From Acidimicrobiales bacterium (GTDB lineage Bacteria > Actinomycetota > Acidimicrobiia > Acidimicrobiales > Poriferisodaliceae): a stretch of DNA of 8,077 nt. The stretch lies in assembly GCA_020631315.1 (NCBI GenBank), contig JAHDHM010000151.1, forward strand, positions 1 through 8,077, in the 5' to 3' direction. Under the pieces are notes generated by a model, which was given only the letters and a program-made list of their open reading frames with translations, searched no databases and was not told the origin of the DNA. Every line of letters starts with the position of its first letter. The stretch's first letter is position 1. The translations under genes were made by a program, and so were the position numbers. Shown here one piece after another: positions 1-5,628 of this stretch.

Positions 1-1
1 C

Positions 2-1642
2 ACGCCCGACGGCGCCATCACCTACCGGTCCGCAGCCGCAGCGAAGCTCCTACCCGCTGCCGCAGCCGACATCGACGACGTGTTGGCCATCGCTCCACCG
101 GCAGCGAGGAATTGCCTCAGGGCCCATCTCGACGGGCTCGCCGACGACGCACCGTCGGCCGTGTTCGATCTCGTCCGCCCCGACGGCTCCACCGGAGTGT
201 TCGAGCTTCGGGTGTCCGACCTGACGGACGACGTGCTCGTCCACGGGCGACTCGTGACCGCCCGCGACATCACCGTCGAGACCAAGCTGCGGGAGGACCT
301 CGAGCGCCAGGCTCGAACCGACACCCTCACCGGGCTGCCGAACCGCCGTGCGCTGGACCCGTGCCTGGACGATGCTCGCCGCTCGATCGAGGACACCGGG
401 CAGCCGGCCGCGTTGCTGTGCATCGACATCGACGGCTTCAAGACGGTGAACGACACGCTCGGGCATCCGATCGGTGACCAGCTCTTGCGCCACGCCGCCG
501 AACGGCTCCGCAGTGCAGTGCCGAGTGGAGCGCACCTGATCCGCACCGGCGGCGACGAGTTCGTCGTCATCGTCTCTTCGCTGCCGCCGGGTGCCTCGGC
601 CCAGAAGACGGCGCAGACGCTGTTGTCGGTGCTCGACGAACCGTTCCGCCTCGCCAGCCGTCTGGAACCGGTTCGGGCCAGCATCGGCCTGGCGGTCACC
701 GACGAGCCGGACGCCGTGGCCGATCTGATCAGCCGCGCCGACATCGCCCTCTACGAAGCGAAGCGCCAGGGTGGCAAGACCGTCGTCGAGTACGAGAACA
801 GTCTCGAGGAAGCGACATCGAGGGCGACGCAGATCACGCGAGCGCTACGCGAAGCGGACTACGCCAGCGAGTTCAGCCTCGTCTACCAGCCGATCGTCAC
901 GACCGGCGACAAGGAGCTCGTGGGGCTCGAGGCGCTGCTGCGGTGGAACAGTCCGACGCTGGGCTCGGTCGGGCCGGACGAGTTCATCCCAGTGGCCGAA
1001 GTGAGCGGCGAGATCTGCCTGATCGGCAAGTGGGTCGTCAACGAAGTGTGCCGTCAGATGGCGGGCTGGATCGAGGCCGGCATCGACCCGGACGTCACCG
1101 TGTCGTTCAACGTGTCGGCGCGGCAGATGGCGGAAGACGCCTTCGTCGGTTGCGTGCTCGAGACCGCCGCAGGTTGGGGTGTGCCTCCCGAGCGACTCGT
1201 CGTGGAGATCACCGAGACCGCCGCCCTCGACCACACCGGTGGCGCACAGCGCCGTGTGCAGGAGCTGAAGGCGGCTGGCCTGCGGATCTCGATCGACGAC
1301 TTCGGCGCCGGCTACTCGAACCTCGGCAAACTCCTCGCCGTACCGTTCGACGTCATCAAGATCGACCGATCGCTGCTGCTGACCTTGTCGGCGATGCGCG
1401 AGCACGCGGGCGGCGATTCGACCGACCCGTGCGCCATCATGCAGGCCATCGTGTCGATCGCGAGCATCCTCGGTGCGCCCGTCGTCTGTGAGGGCGTCGA
1501 GACCGAGGATCAGCGCATCTCGCTCGCCGCGTCGGGCATCACCCACGTCCAGGGCTACCTGACCGGGCGTCCGATGCCCGCCGGTGACGCCACGGCCTTG
1601 GTCATCGAGCAGCAGCCGGACCGCCTCGCCGCCACCACCTGA
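2..1642 (+). CDS. GGDEF-EAL cyclic-di-GMP synthase/phosphodiesterase with PAS-like N-terminal region (5' partial)
   Basis: This enzyme probably makes and/or breaks the second messenger c-di-GMP in the cytoplasm. The frame is open from the left window edge, and residues read there look like the end of a sensory PAS-type fold (about visible residues 1-95, ending 'VTARDITVETKLREDLE', a typical PAS-to-GGDEF linker), so the start lies outside the window. Visible residues number 546. The GGDEF domain (about 103-260) has DTLTGLPNR (107-115), the metal aspartates of CIDIDGF (142, 144), substrate residues VND (150-151) and an intact GGDEF (183-187, bases 548-562). The inhibitory RxxD I-site is absent: the equivalent four residues are PSGA. 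The EAL domain (about 275-535) keeps EAL (310-312), N370, E405 in ITE, DDFG (Asp432-433), K453 in KID and EGVE (E497), all expected for hydrolysis. Both active sites therefore look competent, and which activity dominates cannot be read from sequence. The next gene starts 57 bases downstream on the same strand. The domain call is secure; the PAS call is tentative because it is cut. Confidence 0.95.
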   Translation, partial: TPDGAITYRSAAAAKLLPAAAADIDDVLAIAPPAARNCLRAHLDGLADDAPSAVFDLVRPDGSTGVFELRVSDLTDDVLVHGRLVTARDITVETKLREDLERQARTDTLTGLPNRRALDPCLDDARRSIEDTGQPAALLCIDIDGFKTVNDTLGHPIGDQLLRHAAERLRSAVPSGAHLIRTGGDEFVVIVSSLPPGASAQKTAQTLLSVLDEPFRLASRLEPVRASIGLAVTDEPDAVADLISRADIALYEAKRQGGKTVVEYENSLEEATSRATQITRALREADYASEFSLVYQPIVTTGDKELVGLEALLRWNSPTLGSVGPDEFIPVAEVSGEICLIGKWVVNEVCRQMAGWIEAGIDPDVTVSFNVSARQMAEDAFVGCVLETAAGWGVPPERLVVEITETAALDHTGGAQRRVQELKAAGLRISIDDFGAGYSNLGKLLAVPFDVIKIDRSLLLTLSAMREHAGGDSTDPCAIMQAIVSIASILGAPVVCEGVETEDQRISLAASGITHVQGYLTGRPMPAGDATALVIEQQPDRLAATT

Positions 1643-1699
1643 ACCCGGGCGAGGGCTCGCGGACTCGACCGTCCGAAGGTTTCCGAAAGGGTCGCGGGG

Positions 1700-2368
1700 A
1701 TGGTGGAGCCCATGAACTCCACATCGTGCACTTCCCTCATCCGCAGAACCGCAGCACTCACGGCCGGCATCGCTCTGTCGGTCGGTGCGCTCGCATCGCC
1801 CGCCGGTGCGGCCCCGGCTCGCGAGCTGCTCGGCGATCTCGCCCGTGTCGAGGCGAGGATCATGTTCGAGACCGTCGTGCCCTACGAGGGCGGCGCACCG
1901 GGCAGCGAACAGATCGACGGCGCCTGCGTGTACCGAGGCCGTGCCAGCGTGCGGGCAACGACCGCCGATGCCGAGCTGAAGGCTCGGATGCAGGTCGCTG
2001 CAGTCGGACCGTGCGGCGAGGAACTCCGCCAGAGCGCCCGCGGCGGACAAGCAGTGCTCGTCTCCGCTCGCGCCGACGGACGAGGCAAGGCGGTACTCGA
2101 AGCTTCCGCCGGCGAGGTCGTGATGTCGGGTGGCTCCACGATGGTCGTCGCCTTCGTGGGCTTCGGCAACGAGACCAGCGTGCTGTATGAGCCCGGCCCG
2201 GAAGCCACGATCTCGTTCGGCGGGTTCGGCACGGAGACCTCGGTGCTCTACGACTTCCCGGACCAGCCCGGCGCCGACGGGTTCGGCATGTTCGGCCACG
2301 AGACGACGGTGCTCTACGAACCCGGCCCCGACGGGTTCGCGAGCTTCGGTCAAGAGACCTCGGTCTGA
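1700..2368 (+). CDS. Small secreted protein with C-terminal FGxET[ST]VLY repeats, function unknown
   Basis: I do not recognise this 222-residue protein. It has an N-terminal export signal: a short basic stretch (LIRR, residues 13-16), a hydrophobic core (about 18-32) and small residues with possible AxA cleavage sites around 32-39 (ALASPAGAA). The mature part (about 40-150) has two cysteines, C76 and C105, that could form one disulfide. Residues 155-222 hold four imperfect copies of F-G-x-E-T-[ST]-V-L-Y-[ED], starting at F155, F176, F198 and F216, separated by Gly/Pro/Asp-rich linkers. The last copy is cut off by the stop codon directly after its ETSV. I chose the ATG at 1700 because AAAGGG lies about eight bases upstream; the in-frame ATG at 1712, behind GGAG, is an alternative that leaves the signal peptide intact. 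It follows the c-di-GMP enzyme on the same strand. A role as an envelope or extracellular beta-rich repeat protein is inference. Confidence 0.8.
   Translation: MVEPMNSTSCTSLIRRTAALTAGIALSVGALASPAGAAPARELLGDLARVEARIMFETVVPYEGGAPGSEQIDGACVYRGRASVRATTADAELKARMQVAAVGPCGEELRQSARGGQAVLVSARADGRGKAVLEASAGEVVMSGGSTMVVAFVGFGNETSVLYEPGPEATISFGGFGTETSVLYDFPDQPGADGFGMFGHETTVLYEPGPDGFASFGQETSV
2162..2365 (+). repeat. Four tandem FGxET[ST]VLY protein repeats
   Basis: Repeat units begin at bases 2162, 2225, 2291 and 2345, so the spacings are 63, 66 and 54 bases (21, 22 and 18 residues), always in frame. The cores are FGNETSVLYE, FGTETSVLYD, FGHETTVLYE and FGQETSV followed by the stop. Each core is preceded by a small aromatic/hydrophobic stretch (VAFVG, ISFGG, GFGM, GFAS). 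The linkers EPGPEAT and EPGPDG are also related. Codons vary between copies (for example ACC AGC, ACC TCG, ACG ACG for the ET[ST] step), so the protein pattern is more conserved than the DNA, which points to selection on the peptide and argues against a recent duplication. Confidence 0.85.
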
Positions 2369-2383
2369 ACCACGCCAGCCCCG

Positions 2384-2389
2384 TACGAT
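2384..2389 (+). promoter_or_regulatory. Candidate -10 box (TACGAT) of a leaderless transcript
   Basis: TACGAT matches the actinobacterial TAnnnT -10 pattern and lies 10 bases before the ATG at 2400. Transcription would then begin at or within a few bases of the start codon, which fits the lack of any Shine-Dalgarno sequence there. No convincing -35 element is visible. The box sits in the 31-base gap after the secreted repeat protein gene. Confidence 0.4.
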
Positions 2390-2399
2390 CGGCGACGTC

Positions 2400-2888
2400 A
2401 TGATCCGCATCACGGACCAGCACCGGGACGCCATCCGACGCCTCCTCGAGCCCGGTGAGACGCTCGTGGCCGTCACCGGTGTCACCAGAGGCAGCGACCT
2501 CGGCAGCGTCGGTGGACAAGCCAATGCCACCGCGTTCGATGTCGCCGAGTACCTCCACGAGAACGACATCGTCGCCGTCGGCGTCCCAGGGCACGCGTTC
2601 GCTGCCGGCTGGGTCGCCGTCACCGACCGGCGGGTCGCATTCATCGTGCACAAGGGGTTCGGTCTCAAGCCGAAGCCGAAGGCGATGCCGTACTCGATCC
2701 CGATCGAACGGATCACCCTGCGCTGGCGTGACGAGACAGCGGGCCGTCAGGACACGAGGCTGTACCACTTCCACCTCGACGTGGGCGATCAGGGCGGCCT
2801 CCACGTCGTACGACGAGGCTTCGCTGACGCCGATGGCGACGCGGTGGTCGCCGCCTTCGGCGAACGGGCCGCGACGATCGACAGCTGA
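2400..2888 (+). CDS. Small cytoplasmic protein with possible bacterial PH-like domain
   Basis: This is a 162-residue protein without signal peptide or membrane segment. The middle part, GWVAVTDRRVAFIVHKG (70-86) followed by a Lys/Pro linker (90-95) and then PYSIPIERITLRWRDE (97-112), resembles the 'x-x-T-[DN]-x-R-[IV]-x-[FV]... I-P-[YL]-x-x-I' core of bacterial PH-like (YokE/PH_2-type) domains, in which a strand pair is followed by a strand carrying the I-P-x-x-x-I pattern. The N-terminal part (1-60) opens with an acidic/basic helix (ITDQHRDAIRRLLEPGE) similar to the lead-in of such proteins, where 'LxxGEtl' precedes the domain. The frame is open further upstream, but that stretch overlaps the preceding gene, and the ATG at 2400 is the first sensible start. 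No Shine-Dalgarno sequence is present, and a -10-like TACGAT sits just upstream, so a leaderless message is likely. The ligand is unknown. The gene itself is well supported; the PH-like label is a weak motif-based guess. Confidence 0.75.
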   Translation: MIRITDQHRDAIRRLLEPGETLVAVTGVTRGSDLGSVGGQANATAFDVAEYLHENDIVAVGVPGHAFAAGWVAVTDRRVAFIVHKGFGLKPKPKAMPYSIPIERITLRWRDETAGRQDTRLYHFHLDVGDQGGLHVVRRGFADADGDAVVAAFGERAATIDS

Positions 2889-2926
2889 GCGTCCGGCTCA
2901 CCCGGCAACGCCTGGATCGGTCGCAC

Positions 2927-2956
2927 TAGTTTCGGTGGTCACGTCCAGCTGGGGGG
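2927..2956 (+). promoter_or_regulatory. Candidate -10 box (TAGTTT) and G-rich ribosome binding site
   Basis: TAGTTT at 2927-2932 fits the TAnnnT -10 pattern and is the most AT-rich patch in the 74-base gap between the two genes. A start of transcription near 2939 would give a leader of roughly 23 bases. The run GGGGGG at 2951-2956, six bases before the GTG at 2963, can act as a Shine-Dalgarno sequence and supports that GTG as the start. No clear -35 element is seen. Confidence 0.4.
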
Positions 2957-2962
2957 TTCGAC

Positions 2963-3838
2963 GTGGAGATCGCTTGGGACGTCATCGGCGTCTACGTGGC
3001 GCTGGGAGTCTGGGTCGCGACGCTCGTGCACGGTGTTCGCACGAAGCGGTACTGGCCGTTCCTGTTGTTCGGGCTCGCCATCGCCGTGTACCTGAACAGC
3101 CGCTACTTCATCGAAGGGCAGGCCGACGGCATCGCCTACTTCGTCGGGATCTACGACGTGTTCGACAACGTCGGGTTGTCGGCCGACGAGGGTGCGCCGG
3201 CGTTGGCGATGTGTGCCGACAACGCCTGCACCGTGTGGGGTGACCGGTACCTGCACCATCCCGCCTGGGGTGTGGCGTTCTACGAGCGCTTCGCGAACGC
3301 TCCCGCGCTGAGAGCGAACCTGCTGTACGTCCACATCGCGCTCAACACGATCGCCTTCCTCCTCATGCACTTCCAGGTCCGGAAGCCGGGAACAGGCGCC
3401 GACCGTGAGCGGCACCGGCTGCTCGGACGCATCACCTTCGGCCTACTGGTGCTCGGCACCGCGTCGGCGGTGTGGCTCTCGACCGAGCACGACTCGGTGT
3501 CGGAGTACGGCGGAGTGTGGGCGATGCTCGGCTTCTGGTCGATGTCGGCGTTCGTGCTCGGCACCGCCGTCATGGGAGCACGCACTGCGATGACGGGCGA
3601 TCTCGCGGGCCATCGGGTCTGGATGATCCGGTGTCTCGGGTCGATGTGGGGCTCGTTCTGGCTGTTCCGGGTGATGCTGGTCGTCACCGGCCCGTTGTTC
3701 CGCAACGTCGAGACGCTGTCGATCCAACTGTCGATCTGGCTGTCCGCACCGCTCGGCATCCTCATCGCCGAGTCGATCCGACGTCGCGGCATCGCCGCCC
3801 GCGCCGCCGAACGCGAACGTCTGACCGTCCCCGCCTGA
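2963..3838 (+). CDS. DUF2306-type seven-helix membrane protein
   Basis: This 291-residue integral membrane protein has hydrophobic segments at about 5-23, 31-49, 118-137, 154-172, 186-206, 222-242 and 252-270. The second half shows the DUF2306 signature: ERHRLLGRITFG (149-160) before helix 4, and GDLAGHRVWMIRCLGSMWGS (212-231) leading into helix 6, matching the family's 'GDixxHRxWMiR...' motif. The family has no established biochemical role. Between helices 2 and 3 lies a loop of about 68 residues with a C-x4-C pair (C84, C89) and an aromatic/His-rich stretch (DRYLHHPAWG, 94-103). Histidines 124 and 136 lie in or at the ends of helix 3. The C-terminus is basic and likely cytoplasmic (SIRRRGIAARAAERER). 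The GTG start is backed by an upstream G-run. It is followed by a 94-base gap with a strong hairpin, so it is probably transcribed separately from the antiporter gene. Confidence 0.85.
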   Translation: MEIAWDVIGVYVALGVWVATLVHGVRTKRYWPFLLFGLAIAVYLNSRYFIEGQADGIAYFVGIYDVFDNVGLSADEGAPALAMCADNACTVWGDRYLHHPAWGVAFYERFANAPALRANLLYVHIALNTIAFLLMHFQVRKPGTGADRERHRLLGRITFGLLVLGTASAVWLSTEHDSVSEYGGVWAMLGFWSMSAFVLGTAVMGARTAMTGDLAGHRVWMIRCLGSMWGSFWLFRVMLVVTGPLFRNVETLSIQLSIWLSAPLGILIAESIRRRGIAARAAERERLTVPA

Positions 3839-3866
3839 GCGCGGAACCTGAACCACGGCACCATGT

Positions 3867-3886
3867 GATCCCTGCGTTGCAGGGTC
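3867..3886 (+). terminator. Strong hairpin between genes, possible terminator without U-tract
   Basis: CCCTGC (3870-3875), loop GTT, GCAGGG (3879-3884) form a perfect 6-bp stem, and GA (3867-3868) can pair with TC (3885-3886) if T3869 bulges out. The hairpin lies 29 bases after the stop codon of the DUF2306 gene and 46 bases before the antiporter start. No run of T follows on either strand, so it would be a non-canonical (I-shaped, high-GC) terminator or simply an RNA 3'-end stabiliser. Confidence 0.4.
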
Positions 3887-3918
3887 GGCCCGAAGCGAGT
3901 GAGGTCGTGCTGACTCGG

Positions 3919-3924
3919 TACCGT
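3919..3924 (+). promoter_or_regulatory. Candidate -10 box (TACCGT) of a leaderless transcript
   Basis: TACCGT fits TAnnnT and lies eight bases before the GTG at 3933. There is no Shine-Dalgarno sequence, and the surrounding bases (GTACCGTCG...CGAC, then GTG) closely resemble those before the gene starting at 2400 (GTACGATCG...CGAC, then GTC and ATG). A transcript beginning at or next to the GTG is plausible. No -35 element is evident. Confidence 0.38.
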
Positions 3925-3932
3925 CGAACGAC

Positions 3933-5549
3933 GTGGAACCGGTCTTCTTGTTGGCGGCGTTCGGACTCGGATTCGTCGCCCAGCGCATCAGCCTCCCACC
4001 GCTCGTCGGCTACCTCGCCGCCGGCTTCGTCCTCCATGCGTTCGGCCACGAGTCGAGCGATGCGATCGACGAGATCAGCGACCTCGGTGTCCTGCTGCTG
4101 CTCTTCGCCATCGGGCTGAAGCTGAAGCTGTCGACGCTCGCCCGGCCGGTGGTGTGGGGCGGCGCCAGTCTGCACATGGCGGCGACGACCGGTTTCATCG
4201 GTGCCCTGATGCTCGGTATCGGCGCGCTGGGCATGCCACTCGCCGAAGACCTCGATCTCGCCGACGCTGCGCTGATCGGGTTCGCGTTCTCGTTCTCGAG
4301 CACCGTGTTCGCCGTGAAAGCGCTCGATGAGCGCAACGAGTCGACATCGCTCCAAGGCCGCATCGCCATCGGCATCCTCGTCGTCCAGGACGTCTACGCC
4401 GTGGTGTTCCTGACCCTCGCCGTCGACGAACCGCCGTCGCTGTGGGCCATCCCTGTCGCTGCGGCGATCGTCGCCGCCAAGCCGGTCTATGGCTGGTTGC
4501 TCGACCAGAGCGGCCGTGGCGAGCTGCAGGTCCTGCTCGGGCTCACACTCGCCATCGCCGTCGGGGCCGAGGCGTTCGACCAGGTCGGGTTGAAGGCCGA
4601 CCTGGGTGCGCTCATCGTCGGTGTCCGGCTGGCCACGCACCCGAAGGCCGGCGAACTGGCCGACACACTGCTCGGCTTCAAGGACGTCCTGCTGATCGGC
4701 TTCTTCCTGTCGATCGGGCTGGGCGGCGCACCCGACGGCGGGTCGATCGCCGTCGCTGCCGTCGTGCTCCTCGTCCTGCCGTTGAAGGCCGTCGGTTTCC
4801 TGTGGCTCGTGAGCCGATTCGGCTTCCGCGTGCGGACGGCCTGGCACACCTCGTCGACACTGTCGACGTTCAGCGAGTTCGGTCTGATCGTCGCCGTCGT
4901 CGGTGTCGAACGTGAACTGCTCGACGCCCAGTGGACGTCGGCGATCGCCGTCGTCGTCTCCGTGTCGTTCGCGTTGGCCGCACCGCTCAACACGGCCCGG
5001 TTCACGCTGTACCGGAAGCTCTCGCGCCGCCTGAGCTCGCTGCAACACGAACCGATCCAGCCGGACGACGCACTCATCGAGCCCACCGGTGCACGCGTCC
5101 TCGTGTTCGGCATGGGCCGTGTCGGCGTCGGCGCGTACGACCGTCTGACCGAGGTGCGGGGTCAGGTCGTGGTCGGCATCGACCGAAGCGACGACAGCGT
5201 CAGTTCCAATTGCGAGACCGGTCGCCGCGTCATCCGCGGCGACGTGCTCGACTCCGAGTTCTGGGAACGCCTGCAGCTCCAGCCAGAGATCGACATGGTC
5301 GTGCTCGCCATGAACGACCACGAGGCCCAACTCGAAGCGGTCGGCCAGGTTCGCTCGTACCTGGGCGGTGTCGCCGTCATGGCGACCGCGCAGTTCGCCG
5401 ACGACGCTGCCGAGCTCGCAGAGGCCGGCGTCGACGAGGTCCGCAACTTCTACGACGAGGTCGGCCAGGCCCTCGCCGACGACGCCTGCAAGGTCCTCGA
5501 CCAGTTCGACCGCGGCGTCCGCAGCCGCGACGGCGACACCACCGACTGA
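3933..5549 (+). CDS. CPA2-family monovalent cation/proton antiporter with C-terminal RCK (TrkA-N) domain
   Basis: This 538-residue inner-membrane transporter is of the KefB/KefC type and likely exchanges K+ or Na+ for H+ in pH, osmotic or electrophile homeostasis. Residues 1-355 are the Na/H-exchanger membrane domain with about a dozen hydrophobic helices. Family landmarks are RISLPPLVGYLAAGFVL (18-34), GVLLLLFAIGLKL (52-64), FSFSSTVFAVKAL (119-131), VVQDVYAVV (150-158, with the conserved Gln-Asp of the ion site), LGALIVGVRLA (224-234), LIGFFLSIGL (254-263) and the STFSEFGLIV helix (311-320). After a linker (356-386) comes a Rossmann RCK domain: VLVFGMGRVG (389-398, GxGxxG nucleotide loop) and VVGIDRSD (413-420) with an Asp placed for the ribose. 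It ends near 538 without a TrkA-C domain. The GTG at 3933 is the most upstream start in frame (a stop lies at 3900-3902) and places helix 1 right at the N-terminus as is normal. Substrate ion and regulator (NAD(H) or another nucleotide) are not readable. Confidence 0.95.
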   Translation: MEPVFLLAAFGLGFVAQRISLPPLVGYLAAGFVLHAFGHESSDAIDEISDLGVLLLLFAIGLKLKLSTLARPVVWGGASLHMAATTGFIGALMLGIGALGMPLAEDLDLADAALIGFAFSFSSTVFAVKALDERNESTSLQGRIAIGILVVQDVYAVVFLTLAVDEPPSLWAIPVAAAIVAAKPVYGWLLDQSGRGELQVLLGLTLAIAVGAEAFDQVGLKADLGALIVGVRLATHPKAGELADTLLGFKDVLLIGFFLSIGLGGAPDGGSIAVAAVVLLVLPLKAVGFLWLVSRFGFRVRTAWHTSSTLSTFSEFGLIVAVVGVERELLDAQWTSAIAVVVSVSFALAAPLNTARFTLYRKLSRRLSSLQHEPIQPDDALIEPTGARVLVFGMGRVGVGAYDRLTEVRGQVVVGIDRSDDSVSSNCETGRRVIRGDVLDSEFWERLQLQPEIDMVVLAMNDHEAQLEAVGQVRSYLGGVAVMATAQFADDAAELAEAGVDEVRNFYDEVGQALADDACKVLDQFDRGVRSRDGDTTD

Positions 5550-5628
5550 GCAGCGGCTCGCTTCGCGATCGACACGAGACAGGCGGCGAAGCAGACCCGA
5601 TGCCAGCAGACGTCGCCGTGACGCGTCG

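Noticed and set aside
80..82. GTG as start of the GGDEF-EAL protein
   Set aside because: The same frame is open to base 2 and the whole stretch reads as one PAS-like region, so the visible part begins inside a longer gene.
1649..1660. GCGAGGGCTCGC hairpin after the c-di-GMP gene as terminator
   Set aside because: At most 5 bp with a two-base loop (or 4 bp with four bases) and no T-run; too weak to call.
845..2716. Long minus-strand open frame opposite the c-di-GMP enzyme and secreted protein genes
   Set aside because: It is antisense to clearly recognisable domains, reads as Arg/Gly/Asp/His-rich low-complexity sequence without any known motif, and is expected from the high GC content at third codon positions.
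5558..5592. Inverted repeats between the convergent genes (TCGC-TTC-GCGA at 5558-5568; GCTTCGC/GCGAAGC at 5560-5566 and 5586-5592) as a shared terminator
   Set aside because: Stems are only 4 and 7 bp, the longer one has a 19-base loop, the two exclude each other, and no T-run follows on either strand. Such matches are common by chance in GC-rich DNA.
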